Positions 55,323 through 63,860 of a DNA stretch of 64,000 bases are shown here, one piece after another. The stretch spans positions 15,895-79,894 of the forward strand of contig CAMTVY010000011.1 in the NCBI GenBank assembly GCA_947085325.1, in the 5' to 3' direction. A program made the position numbers and the translations under genes. Numbering within the stretch: position 1 is the stretch's first letter; every line of letters starts with the position of its first letter. This DNA is from JAQBXX01 sp947085325 (lineage in GTDB: Bacteria > Pseudomonadota > Gammaproteobacteria > SURF-13). Under the pieces are notes generated by a model. The model had not been told where the DNA came from, searched no databases, and saw only the letters and a program-made list of their open reading frames with translations.

Positions 55323-57707
55323 ATGAAACTCAGCGAACACTGGTTGCGTGAGTGGGTAAATCCGCCGCTCTCCACTGCCGAACTGGCCGAGCAACTAACG
55401 CTCGCCGGGCTGGAGGTGGAGTCCGTCACGCCCGTTGCGCCGGTCTCCGCAGGCGTGGTGGTGGGCGAGGTGCTCAGCGTAGCGGCGCATCCGAAGGCCG
55501 CCAAGCTACAGATTTGCGCAGTGGATATCGGCACCGGCACACCGCTCAGCATTGTGTGCGGCGCGGCCAATGTGCGCGTGGGCCTGCGCGTACCGGTGGC
55601 GATGGTAGGCGCGGAACTGCCCGGCGGGAAACTGATTCAACAGGCGCAGCTGCGCGGCGTCGATTCGTACGGCATGCTGTGTTCGGCCAGCGAGCTGGGG
55701 CTGGCCGAGGCCTCCGAAGGTCTGCTGGCGTTACCGCTGGACACGCGGCTGGGCGAGGACGTGTATCTCTACCTGCGGCTCGATGACGTAAGCATCGACG
55801 TCAGCGTCACGCCCAACCGCGGCGACTGCCTGAGCGTGGCTGGCATCGCGCGCGAGGTTGCCGCGCTCAATCGGCTCACGCTTAACGCCCCCGCCACCGA
55901 CGCCGCCGTTGCCGTTGCCGCCACTATTACCGACCATATCGACGTCATTATCGACGCGCCTGACGACTGCCCGCGTTATGCCGGTCGGGTGTTGCGCGGC
56001 ATCGACCGCACCGCCCCCACGCCGCTGTGGATGCAGGAGCGGTTGCGGCGCAGCGGCATGCGCAGCATCAACGCCGTGGTCGACGTCACCAATTATGTAC
56101 TGCTGGAGCTCGGCCAACCCATGCACGCCTTCGACCTCACCCGTCTGCGCGGCAACATTCATGTGCGGCGCGCACGGACAGGCGAATCCATCACCCTGCT
56201 GGACGGGCAACAGATCACGCTGCACGACAACACCCTGGTCATCGCCGATGAGGCCCGGGTTCAGGCCATCGCGGGCATCATGGGCGGACTGGACGCCGCC
56301 ATCGACGCGAGCAGCGACACCCTGTTTCTGGAAAGCGCCTATTTCACCCCGCAGGCCGTCGCGGGACGCGCACGCGCCTATGGCCTGCGCACCGAGTCGT
56401 CGCACCGCTTCGAGCGCGGGGTAGACCCTGGCCTGCAACGCCGCGCCCTGGAGCGCGCCACCACGCTGCTGCTGGAGATCACCGGCGGCATGGCTGGCCC
56501 GGTGATTGAAGCCGGTGCGGCACAGCAGGCCGAACCTGCCGCCATCACCCTGCGGGCCAAGCGACTACAGCAGGTGCTGGGCCTCGCACTGCCGGCAGAG
56601 GACGTCACGCGCCTGCTCACCCGACTGGAGATGCAGGTCAGCACCACAGCGGACGGCTGGCGTGTCACGCCGCCGCCCTACCGCTTCGACATCGCGCTTG
56701 AGGTCGATCTCATCGAAGAAGTGGCGCGGTTGCATGGCTACCAGCGCCTGCCCGCACGCGCACATCATGCCGCGCTGGTAATGCGTCCTGAACCTGAAGC
56801 CAGATCCAAGCTGTCGCGCCTGCGCGATGTATTGGTCGACCGTGGCTATCAGGAGATCGTGACCTACAGCTTTGTGGCACCCGAGCTGCAACGCCAGCTA
56901 GACCCGGCCACCCCGCCCCTGCCCTTGGCCAACCCCATCTCCACCGAGATGTCAGTCATGCGCACCACGCTCTGGTGCGGCCTGTTGAACGTGTTGCGCT
57001 ACAACCTGAACCGCCAGCACAGCCGCCAGCGGCTATTCGAGTCAGGGCTTAGATTTATCCCTCAAGGCAATGAAGTTACACAAGAAAGAACCATCGCTGG
57101 TATCCTCACGGGCAGCCCCGTCCCCGAGCAATGGGCGCAGCCGCAACAGGCCGTCGATTTCTATGACCTCAAGGGTGACGTTGAAGCACTGCTGGCGCTG
57201 AGCGGCGACCTCGGCGCCTACCGCTTCGAGACCGCAGTACACCCTGCCCTGCACCCGGGCCAGAGCGCGCGCATCTGGCGCAACGGGCAGGCGGCGGGCT
57301 GGCTCGGGGCGCTGCACCCCGCCGTGGCGCGCGCGCTGGGGCTGGAGCAGGCCGCCTATGTGTTTGAGCTGAGCCTCGACCTGCTGGAACAGGGCCGCTT
57401 GCCCGCCTTCCGCGAGGTATCGAAGTTCCCGGCCATACGGCGCGACATCGCCATCGTGGTGGAGGAAGCCGTCACTGCGACCCAGGTGCAGGCCTGTGCG
57501 GCCAGTGCCGCACCGGAGCTGGTCCGACACATCCAGTTGTTTGACGTTTATCGCGGTAAAGGTATTGATTCAGGTAGAAAAAGTCTTGCTTTGGGCTTGA
57601 CCTTGCAGGCGTCTTCGCGCACTCTAACGGACGAGGAAGTCACCACCACCCTGGACCACGTGGTGCGCACCCTACAACAACAACTAGGTGCAACACTAAG
57701 AGATTAA
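55323..57707 (+). CDS. pheT: Phenylalanyl-tRNA synthetase beta subunit
   Basis: Editing and tRNA-binding subunit. The 794-residue protein has an N-terminal tRNA-binding OB domain (about 40-150), the B3/B4 editing core, B5 domain, a catalytic-like core, and a C-terminal ferredoxin-like anticodon-binding domain (about 700-794, with FREVSKFPAIRRDIAIVVEE near its start). Length and order are standard. ihfA follows after 6 bp. Confidence 0.96.
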   Translation: MKLSEHWLREWVNPPLSTAELAEQLTLAGLEVESVTPVAPVSAGVVVGEVLSVAAHPKAAKLQICAVDIGTGTPLSIVCGAANVRVGLRVPVAMVGAELPGGKLIQQAQLRGVDSYGMLCSASELGLAEASEGLLALPLDTRLGEDVYLYLRLDDVSIDVSVTPNRGDCLSVAGIAREVAALNRLTLNAPATDAAVAVAATITDHIDVIIDAPDDCPRYAGRVLRGIDRTAPTPLWMQERLRRSGMRSINAVVDVTNYVLLELGQPMHAFDLTRLRGNIHVRRARTGESITLLDGQQITLHDNTLVIADEARVQAIAGIMGGLDAAIDASSDTLFLESAYFTPQAVAGRARAYGLRTESSHRFERGVDPGLQRRALERATTLLLEITGGMAGPVIEAGAAQQAEPAAITLRAKRLQQVLGLALPAEDVTRLLTRLEMQVSTTADGWRVTPPPYRFDIALEVDLIEEVARLHGYQRLPARAHHAALVMRPEPEARSKLSRLRDVLVDRGYQEIVTYSFVAPELQRQLDPATPPLPLANPISTEMSVMRTTLWCGLLNVLRYNLNRQHSRQRLFESGLRFIPQGNEVTQERTIAGILTGSPVPEQWAQPQQAVDFYDLKGDVEALLALSGDLGAYRFETAVHPALHPGQSARIWRNGQAAGWLGALHPAVARALGLEQAAYVFELSLDLLEQGRLPAFREVSKFPAIRRDIAIVVEEAVTATQVQACAASAAPELVRHIQLFDVYRGKGIDSGRKSLALGLTLQASSRTLTDEEVTTTLDHVVRTLQQQLGATLRD

Positions 57708-57713
57708 AAACCG

Positions 57714-58013
57714 ATGGCCCTGACCAAGGTCGAAATGACCAACAAACTGTTCGAAGAGCTCGGGCTCAACAAGCGCGAAGCCAAGGAAATCGTCGAGATG
57801 TTTTTTGAGGAAATCCGCAGCGCGTTGGAACAAGGCGATCTGGTCAAGCTTTCCGGCTTTGGCAACTTCGTGCTGCGCAAAAAAAACCAGCGTCCGGGGC
57901 GCAACCCGAAAACCGGCAAGGAAATCCCCATCACTGCCCGGCGCGTGGTCACCTTCCGCTCGGGGCAGAAACTGAAGGCGCGGGTCGAGGCCTATGCTCG
58001 AAGCAAGTCATAA
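57714..58013 (+). CDS. ihfA: Integration host factor alpha subunit
   Basis: DNA-bending subunit of IHF. The 99-residue protein has VEMTNKLFEELGLNKREAKE at the N-terminus, LSGFGNFVLRKKNQRPGRNP and TGKEIPITARRVVTFRSGQK. It follows pheT, the classical gammaproteobacterial position, and overlaps the following MerR gene by 20 bp. Confidence 0.97.
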   Translation: MALTKVEMTNKLFEELGLNKREAKEIVEMFFEEIRSALEQGDLVKLSGFGNFVLRKKNQRPGRNPKTGKEIPITARRVVTFRSGQKLKARVEAYARSKS

Positions 58014-58389
58014 CAACGAACTGCCGGTCATCCCCGGCAAGCGCTACTTCACCATTGGCGAGGTCAGCGAGCTGTGCGCGGTCAAACCGCATGTACTGCG
58101 CTACTGGGAGCAGGAGTTTCCGCAGCTCAAGCCCATCAAGCGCCGCGGCAACCGGCGTTACTACCAGCGCCATGACGTATTGCTGATCCGGCAGATACGC
58201 AGCCTTCTGTACGAACACGGCTTCACCATCAGCGGCGCGCGTCTGCGCCTCACAGGCAACAGCAGCGAAGCCCTGGATATTGGCTTGGGCCTTGGGCAGA
58301 AGACAGCAAAGCCCCAAAACAAGCAGCTCCTGCTCCAGTTACGCACTGAACTGGAAGACATCATGAAGCTGATCGACACCCTGAAATAG
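57994..58389 (+). CDS. MerR-family transcriptional regulator
   Basis: A 131-residue regulator with an N-terminal MerR winged helix (YFTIGEVSELCAVKPHVLRY, residues 18-37, then KPIKRRGNRRYYQRHDVLLI) and a short C-terminal helix for dimerisation. There are no effector-binding cysteines, so it is not a metal sensor. This gene regularly follows ihfA in gammaproteobacteria; its targets are not known to me. Its ATG lies inside ihfA with GAGG close upstream. Confidence 0.93.
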   Translation: MLEASHNNELPVIPGKRYFTIGEVSELCAVKPHVLRYWEQEFPQLKPIKRRGNRRYYQRHDVLLIRQIRSLLYEHGFTISGARLRLTGNSSEALDIGLGLGQKTAKPQNKQLLLQLRTELEDIMKLIDTLK

Positions 58390-58459
58390 CGCGGCCTCAT
58401 TCCGGCGCGGCGCATTCTGCGGTATCATGTGCACCCCGGCATTTATTCCCGCCACAACT

Positions 58460-58609
58460 GGGCATCTCTAAAAATGATGGATTTTGATTCAAGACAAGGC
58501 GCAGCGAAGGCGAGCAGCGCAGCATACACGTCAGCATGTGAGCAGCCCAATAGAAAACCAGCGAAGCTGCAACAGTATTGGAGCAAAAGACGCATTTTGA
58601 GAGGTACCC
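58460..58609. repeat. Palindromic element, short form, copy R6
   Basis: 150 bp, A arm to B arm on the plus strand, ends GGGCATCTCTAAAAATG and TTTTGAGAGGTACCC. This copy is the most diverged (GATTCAAG for GCTTCAAG, and an altered stretch AGCCCAATAGAAAACCAGCG in the middle). The flanks ACT and AGT continue the inverted pairing by 3 bp. It lies 37 bp before tRNA-Pro. Confidence 0.9.
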
Positions 58610-58646
58610 AGTAGCAGTAACCTGCCTTGCAGCAAATCAACACACA

Positions 58647-58725
<79 letters not shown>

Positions 58726-58797
58726 CATCCCTGTTGGGACGAAAGGATTCCCGGCCTGTCGCTCCAAGCGCCAGTCGTTCGCCGCTTCACGGCTCAC

Positions 58798-58814
58798 CCT
58801 CTCGCCCCGACCAA
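58798..58814 (+). repeat. Second copy of the tRNA-Pro 3' end
   Basis: CCTCTCGCCCCGACCAA repeats the 3' end of tRNA-Pro (58708-58724) exactly 90 bp downstream. Another imperfect direct repeat, AGTCGTTCGCCGCT...CGGCTCACCC, occurs at about 58771-58800 and 58898-58924. This gap contains nothing else recognisable apart from the terminator. Confidence 0.85.
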
Positions 58815-58922
58815 CACAGTTCTAAGTGGCATTTTCTCTGCCATCCATGGCGTAACCTCTGTTTATCAACTGCCCCCAGCCTCGCCATCCTTGGCGAGTC
58901 GTTCGCCGCTATTCGCGGCTCA

Positions 58923-58945
58923 CCCAGCCGTATTGCTGGGGTTTT
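58923..58945 (+). terminator. Probable terminator downstream of tRNA-Pro
   Basis: A 6-bp stem CCCAGC/GCTGGG with a 6-nt loop is followed by GTTTT, 20 bp before the methyltransferase gene start. It is a modest hairpin with a short T-run. Confidence 0.5.
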
Positions 58946-58964
58946 GTGCCATGATTAGGCAAAG

Positions 58965-60227
58965 GTGCCTGGATCGCCATTGAACTACGCCAAAAACATT
59001 CTGCTGTCGCGAGACCACCGCACCCGTGTGTGCTTCCGGGTCGTGTTCGCCGACGGATCGAGTTACCAGAACTGTACCGGCACACCGGAAGCCACAATCA
59101 TCTTCAAGAACAGATGGGCGGAATGGAACGCCCTGCTCTTCGGCCATGTGGGCCTGATGGATGCCTACTCCGCATGCGACATCGATGTCGAAGGCAGTCT
59201 GCCACTGGCGCTGCGCGCCGGGCTGGATATGACGCTGGACAAGAAGCCTAACCCGCTGGTCGCCCTCCGCAACCGCTGGCATGAGTTTCGGTTCAGCAAC
59301 AAGTCACACGCCCAGGCCAAGGCCAATGCCCGCTTTCACTATGGCCTGGGCACTGATTTTTACCGCGCCTGGCTCGATCTGCCGACCATGATGTATACCT
59401 GCGCCCACTGGAAAGAAGGCACGCGCGACCTGGAACAGGCGCAGCGCAACAAGATGGAACACGTGTGCAGGAAGATCCGCCTCAAACCGGGCGAAACCGT
59501 GGTCGACATCGGCTGCGGCTGGGGCGGCTTCATGTTTCACGCGTGGGAAAACCACCGCGCGCCCGTCACCGGCATCAACACCACCACGGAGCAAGTCACC
59601 GCGCTGCAGGAGGAAATCGACCGGCGCGGCCTGCAAGGCCAGCTTGCCGTGCGCGAACAGGATTTCCGCGCGATACAGGGCCAGTTCGACAAGTGTGTTT
59701 CCATCGGGGTGCTGGAGCACGCGGGACGTGACCAACTGCGCGAGGTGATCCGCGCCCATGCCGACTGCCTCAAACCCGGCGGGCTGGGCGTGCTGCATTT
59801 CATCGGCCACGTAGGCCGCAGCGAGACCGAGTTCTACATCCGAAAGCACATCTTCCCCGGCGGCTGGATACCCAGCCTGGCCGATGCGATCTGCGCCATG
59901 GAAGACTGCGGCCTGGAAGTCATGGACGTGGAGAATCTGCGCCGCCACTACGCGCTGACTCTTGATTGCTGGGCGGAGCGCTTCGACCGGAACTGGGAGC
60001 ACATCCATCAACTGAACCCGGAGAAATTCAACGAGTATTTCCGCCGTAAGTGGCGCACCTACCTCTATGCCTGCGCAGAGATGTTCCGCTCTCCCCACAG
60101 CCGCACACACTTGTTCCAGATCACCTTCAGCAAGGGCAACATCGCAGACAATTACCCGATGAGCAGGGCTTTCTTATACGATGCTGGCGAGGACATCCAT
60201 GGAAAGACACCTCATGGCGACGTATGA
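58965..60227 (+). CDS. Cyclopropane-synthase-family fatty acid methyltransferase (TmsB-like)
   Basis: A 420-residue SAM-dependent methyltransferase of the CFA synthase family, acting on unsaturated acyl chains of phospholipids. It has CAHWKEGTRDLEQAQRNKM, SAM motif VVDIGCGWGGFMFHAW around residue 185, SIGVLEHAG with the conserved Glu, LHFIGHVGRSETEF and a C-terminal ACAEMFRSPHSRTHLFQITF. The N-terminal region (1-110) is as in CFA synthases. The overlapping downstream FAD oxidoreductase gene makes the actinobacterial TmsB/TmsA (BfaB/BfaA) pair the best analogy: methylene transfer followed by reduction to a 10-methyl fatty acid. A plain cyclopropane synthase is the alternative. The start is GTG with a weak ribosome binding site. 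Confidence 0.85.
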   Translation: MPGSPLNYAKNILLSRDHRTRVCFRVVFADGSSYQNCTGTPEATIIFKNRWAEWNALLFGHVGLMDAYSACDIDVEGSLPLALRAGLDMTLDKKPNPLVALRNRWHEFRFSNKSHAQAKANARFHYGLGTDFYRAWLDLPTMMYTCAHWKEGTRDLEQAQRNKMEHVCRKIRLKPGETVVDIGCGWGGFMFHAWENHRAPVTGINTTTEQVTALQEEIDRRGLQGQLAVREQDFRAIQGQFDKCVSIGVLEHAGRDQLREVIRAHADCLKPGGLGVLHFIGHVGRSETEFYIRKHIFPGGWIPSLADAICAMEDCGLEVMDVENLRRHYALTLDCWAERFDRNWEHIHQLNPEKFNEYFRRKWRTYLYACAEMFRSPHSRTHLFQITFSKGNIADNYPMSRAFLYDAGEDIHGKTPHGDV

Positions 60228-61548
60228 AGAAAAAAAGCAGCGGCTCCTGGCCGAACTGCGGGCCAGTGAAGGCATGGCCGTCGTCCTCGCCAAGAACACC
60301 TCCAACCTGTTCCGCGACCGCAATAACGCGCCCAGGCGCAAACTCGACGTCAGAAATTTCAACAATGTGCTGCGGGTGGATGCCGCCAACGGCTGGGTAG
60401 AAGCCGAGGGCATGACCACCTACGAGAAGCTGGTCGACGCCATGCTGGCGCACGGCGTAATGCCTGCGGTGGTGCCCCAACTCAAATCCATCACCCTCGG
60501 CGGCGCGGCGGCGGGCATCGGCATCGAGGCCTCCTCCTTCAAATACGGCCTGGTGCACGAAACCATATTGGAAATGGAAATCCTGCTGCCGGACGGCCGC
60601 ATCGTACTGTGCACACCGGACAACGAACACAAAGACCTCTTCTTCGGTTTCCCGAATTCCTACGGCACACTGGGCTATGTTCTGAAGCTGAAGGCCAAGG
60701 CCATACCTGTGAAGAAGTTTGTCCAGCTTCAGCACATCCGCCACACCAATCCCGCGGAGTATTTCGACGATCTCGCGCAACGCTGCAATCAAGACGTGGA
60801 TTTTGTCGATGGCGTGGTCTTCGGGCGCAACGAGATGGTCATCACCCTCGGCAGATTTGTGGATAACGCGCCCTTTGTGAGCGACTACACCTACAAAAAT
60901 ATCTATTACCGCTCGCTCCGGGAAAGAACGACGGACTACCTCACGACACATGATTACATCTGGCGCTGGGACACCGACTGGTTCTGGTGCTCCAGAAATT
61001 TTCTCGTCCAGAATCCCATCATCCGGCGCATCGTCGGCAAGTCCCTCCTGAACTCCGTCACCTACAGCAAGATCATGCGCTGGAACAGCAAGTGGAAACT
61101 CACCCAACGACTCGACCGGCTCATGGGGCGGCACAGCGAATCCGTCATTCAGGACGTAGACATCCCCATCGCCAACGCACCGCAATTTCTCGATTTCTTT
61201 CAACGCGAGATCGGCATCCTGCCCATCTGGCTCTGCCCCATACATCCCTATCAGCCCAACGTACAGTTCGACCTGTTCCGCATGGATCCCAACACGCTCT
61301 ACGTGAACTTCGGCTTCTGGGATGTCGTCAAGGGCCGGGAGCAGCATCCCAAGGGCTACTACAACCGCAAAATCGAACGCAAAGTCGCCGAACTGGGCGG
61401 CATCAAATCGCTTTACTCGGACTCCTACTATGAGACCGAGGAATTCTGGAATATTTACAACAAGCCGGCGTACACTCAGCTAAAGCACAAATATGACCCG
61501 CAGAGTACCTTCAAGGATTTATATGAAAAATGCGTGTTGCGGCAGTGA
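60199..61548 (+). CDS. FAD-linked oxidoreductase, DHCR24/TmsA-like
   Basis: About 449 residues with a PCMH-type FAD domain (VVPQLKSITLGGAAAGIGIE, then SSFKYGLVHETILEMEILLP) close to the Diminuto/DHCR24 and TmsA group, and a C-terminal half ending YDPQSTFKDLYEKCVL as in that group. It overlaps the preceding methyltransferase gene by 29 bp, so the two are translationally coupled. The predicted role is reducing the 10-methylene acyl intermediate. The ATG at 60199 has GAGGA 6 nt upstream; ATGs at 60181 and 60214 are possible. The substrate is inferred, not shown. Confidence 0.82.
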   Translation: MERHLMATYEEKKQRLLAELRASEGMAVVLAKNTSNLFRDRNNAPRRKLDVRNFNNVLRVDAANGWVEAEGMTTYEKLVDAMLAHGVMPAVVPQLKSITLGGAAAGIGIEASSFKYGLVHETILEMEILLPDGRIVLCTPDNEHKDLFFGFPNSYGTLGYVLKLKAKAIPVKKFVQLQHIRHTNPAEYFDDLAQRCNQDVDFVDGVVFGRNEMVITLGRFVDNAPFVSDYTYKNIYYRSLRERTTDYLTTHDYIWRWDTDWFWCSRNFLVQNPIIRRIVGKSLLNSVTYSKIMRWNSKWKLTQRLDRLMGRHSESVIQDVDIPIANAPQFLDFFQREIGILPIWLCPIHPYQPNVQFDLFRMDPNTLYVNFGFWDVVKGREQHPKGYYNRKIERKVAELGGIKSLYSDSYYETEEFWNIYNKPAYTQLKHKYDPQSTFKDLYEKCVLRQ

Positions 61549-61642
61549 GTCGATGACCTGTCACTTTACTGAAAAAGTTTTGCAATGATTGTGCAAGTGG
61601 CTCCTAATTCTTGTTAGACATACCTATCAGAGAGAAACACAG

Positions 61643-62521
61643 ATGCCTCTAGAACTGCGAAAAGCAACCCCAACACGACTCCGATCCCTCGGGCTAGATG
61701 AGCGGTGGCTCCAAGATCGCATTGAAGAGGATCCTTCGCTACTCGGTCTGGGTGACCTTAATATTGTTCGTCGGGAAAAATCTCAGCCGACTGGTGGGCG
61801 CATTGACTTTCTCATGTATGATCCCGACCGCGAATTACGGTACGAAGTCGAAATCATGCTAGGTGTTCTGGACGAGAGTCATATTATCCGAACCATCGAG
61901 TATTGGGACATCGAACGGCAACGTTATCCAGCGTATGACCACCGTGCTGTCATAGTAGCCGAGGAGATTACGTCCCGCTTCTTCAACGTAATCCGACTTC
62001 TTAACCGCGCAGTTCCGCTGGTTGCTCTTCAACTAAATGCATTCTCAATAGACAACTCAGTTGTACTCCACTTCACGAAGGTGCTCGATGTATTCGGGGA
62101 AGCCGAGGACGTAGAGGAGGCTGGCGGGGAGCAGGTTGATCGTCGCTACTGGGAACGACGGACGGGTGCAACTTCGCTCGCCGTTCTGGATGCAGTTGTA
62201 GCCATGACCGAGAAGGAAATCGGCCCCGCTCGGGTTACCTACAACAAGAACCACATTGCGCTCGGAACATCAGGCTTTAACTTTTGCTGGTTTCATCCGC
62301 GGAAGTTAACACCTCACTGCCATATGCGGCTCCGAACAGGAAGCGAAGAGCGGGAAGAAATTCTCCGGCAGCTCGAAGATGCCGGGGTACCGGCAACGCC
62401 ATTTCAAAGTGAGCTCATTACTATAAAGATGTCTCGCAAGCACCTAGACGACAGCCGAGAAGCCGTGCTAGCTGCATTGCGTCATTGCGAGCAACGCTCA
62501 CGCTCCTCACAAGATGGTTGA
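61643..62521 (+). CDS. Uncharacterised protein, possible PD-(D/E)XK nuclease fold
   Basis: A 292-residue protein I cannot assign to a named family. Residues about 30-110 contain GGRIDFLMYD followed by LRYEVEIMLG, which fits the D...ExE pattern of PD-(D/E)XK-like nucleases, and a conserved-looking RTIEYWDIERQRYPAYDH. The rest is mixed alpha/beta. G+C is lower than in neighbouring core genes, and it stands alone between the fatty acid genes and a repeat cluster, so it is probably acquired. AGAGA lies upstream of the ATG at 61643; an upstream TTG at 61589 is less likely. Confidence 0.7.
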   Translation: MPLELRKATPTRLRSLGLDERWLQDRIEEDPSLLGLGDLNIVRREKSQPTGGRIDFLMYDPDRELRYEVEIMLGVLDESHIIRTIEYWDIERQRYPAYDHRAVIVAEEITSRFFNVIRLLNRAVPLVALQLNAFSIDNSVVLHFTKVLDVFGEAEDVEEAGGEQVDRRYWERRTGATSLAVLDAVVAMTEKEIGPARVTYNKNHIALGTSGFNFCWFHPRKLTPHCHMRLRTGSEEREEILRQLEDAGVPATPFQSELITIKMSRKHLDDSREAVLAALRHCEQRSRSSQDG

Positions 62522-62617
62522 CTGACTGGCCCGAGAGATAGATAGTAAAAAATCCCCGCGCAAATTTGCGCCGGTGGCGGGCGCCGCTCAACGTGCGTCC
62601 CGTTAGGTGCTATAAGT

Positions 62618-62701
62618 CCAAACGGGTCAGTCCAAACGCCAAACGGGTCAAGTTCATCGCCAAACGGGTCAAGTTCATCGCCAAACGGGTCAAGTTCATT
62701 G
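62618..62701. repeat. Four tandem 21-bp units
   Basis: CCAAACGGGTCAAGTTCATCG occurs at 62639, 62660 and 62681 (the last with one change), preceded by a degenerate unit at 62618. On the minus strand the units encode heptads ELDPFGD within a 95-codon open frame (62482-62769), but there is no other support for a gene. The remainder of the 299-bp gap between the nuclease-like gene and tadA contains nothing else except the 30-bp repeat at 62781. Confidence 0.9.
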
Positions 62702-62780
62702 TATGACTGTCTGAGGAAAGGTGTGTGATAGCACGTAGGGCACAATAACCAAAGGGCATTACGCCGCATGTGTCTCGACC

Positions 62781-62810
62781 AACCATCCGGTGCAATGCGC
62801 TACGCTTCGC
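62781..62810. repeat. 30-bp dispersed repeat, copy 2
   Basis: Identical to 17553-17582, from AACCATCCGG to CTACGCTTCGC. It ends 10 bp from the tadA stop codon. Confidence 0.8.
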
Positions 62811-62820
62811 GCCCAGCGAC

Positions 62821-63312
62821 CTACGATGATGAATTCTTGCGCCGCGCCTCAAAGAATCTGGACAACATTCCGCCGCACTCCTCCGACAATATCCCGCCCG
62901 CATACTCAACGTGGTGGTTGAGCCTGCCTGAATCCAGAATATTAAAGGCACTGACAATGGCTCCGGCCTTGGGGTCGCTCGCGCCGAACACCAGGCGCTT
63001 GATGCGCGCGTGCACCATCGCGCCCGCGCACATGACGCACGGCTCCAGCGTGACGTAGAGCGTGGTGTCGTTCAGGCGGTAGTTGCCGAGCTTTTCCGCA
63101 CCGGCGCGCAACGCCATGATCTCGGCATGGGCGGTGGGGTCGTGCGCGGCGATGGGGCGGTTCCAGCCTTCACCGATGATTTCGTCGTTCAACACCAGCA
63201 CCGCGCCCACCGGCACCTCGCCTTCCTGTTGTGCGCGCTCGGCGAGCTTGAGGGCGTGCTGCATCCAGTCGCTGTCAGAAGCCGCTGGATTGCCGAATTT
63301 TGCTGTGTTCAT
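62821..63312 (-). CDS. tadA: tRNA-specific adenosine deaminase
   Basis: Deaminates A34 of tRNA-Arg(ACG) to inosine. The 163-residue protein has the zinc and catalytic motifs HAEIMALRAG and TLEPCVMCAGAMVHARI, and the N-terminal MQHALKLAERAQQEGEVPVG of TadA. The ATG at 63312 is preferred over 63351. The last residues (RRKNSSS) fall at the edge of a repeat-rich stretch. It is an essential gene in most bacteria and marks the end of the core genes before insertion sequences. Confidence 0.95.
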   Translation of the reverse strand: MNTAKFGNPAASDSDWMQHALKLAERAQQEGEVPVGAVLVLNDEIIGEGWNRPIAAHDPTAHAEIMALRAGAEKLGNYRLNDTTLYVTLEPCVMCAGAMVHARIKRLVFGASDPKAGAIVSAFNILDSGRLNHHVEYAGGILSEECGGMLSRFFEARRKNSSS

Positions 63313-63418
63313 GCGGATAAATACCGTCAGCAGGCCCGTATGGCAGGCCATTTTCGCATCTAACCGTCAGCGTGTCATCGTGTGCTTGCAAGGGAGCATA
63401 TTTTGCTTGGGGCAGTAC

Positions 63419-63860
63419 TGATCTTACCCCGATAAAACGGACACCCAGTTAGGGTACCTTGTGGTACTTCTCATAGTCCAGCGGTGACATATAGTTCAGG
63501 TACGAGTGTCGCCGCCGGGTGTTGTAAAACGTCTCGATGTATTCAAACACACTCTGCCGGGCTTCGTCCCGCGCACGATAGTGATAATGATGCGTGCGTT
63601 CGGTCTTGAGCGTGTGGAAGAAGCTCTCCATCGCGGCATTATCCCAGCAGTTGCCTTTCCGGTTCATGCTGCACTCAATGCCATTGGCCTGCATCAGTGC
63701 ATGATAATCCGCCGCCCGGTATTGCGCGCCCTGGTCGGAATGCAGCAGCAATCCCTTGACCCGGCCACGCCGCCACAAGGCCATCGTAAGCGCTCCGATG
63801 GTCAGGGCCTGTGTGGGACGGCTGTCCATCGCCCAACCCACAATCGCCCGCGAGTACAGG
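63419..63860 (-). mobile_element. IS3-family element A, 3' part
   Basis: The terminus TGATCTTACCCCGATAAAAC at 63419 begins with TG and has the CCCCGATAAAACGGACA form typical of IS3-family ends. Inside is the C-terminal half of an OrfB integrase. The element is cut at about 63860, where the end of another IS3-family element abuts. A target duplication cannot be defined because the other end is absent. Confidence 0.82.
63449..63860 (-). pseudogene. IS3-family transposase OrfB, C-terminal remnant
   Basis: The minus-strand frame encodes LYSRAIVGWAMDSRPTQ, LLLHSDQGAQYRAADYHALM, MNRKGNCWDNAAMESFFHTL and YNTRRRHSYLNYMSPLDYEK, which are the second Asp and the Glu regions of the DDE integrase plus the usual C-terminus. 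The N-terminal half, including the first Asp, is missing. An apparent ATG at 63910 lies in the neighbouring element, so the open frame that runs through the junction is chimeric and unlikely to be functional. Confidence 0.85.

Noticed and set aside
58590..58625. Promoter of tRNA-Pro formed by the end of element R6 (TTGAGA-15-TAACCT)
   Set aside because: Spacing is short and the -10 match poor; possible but not supportable.
62618..62701. CRISPR array
   Set aside because: The 21-bp units are contiguous with no spacers and no cas genes are nearby.
62482..62769. Minus-strand 95-codon frame with ELDPFGD heptads as a gene
   Set aside because: It is mostly tandem repeat, overlaps the end of the neighbouring gene, has no ribosome binding site and no recognisable fold; kept only as a repeat.
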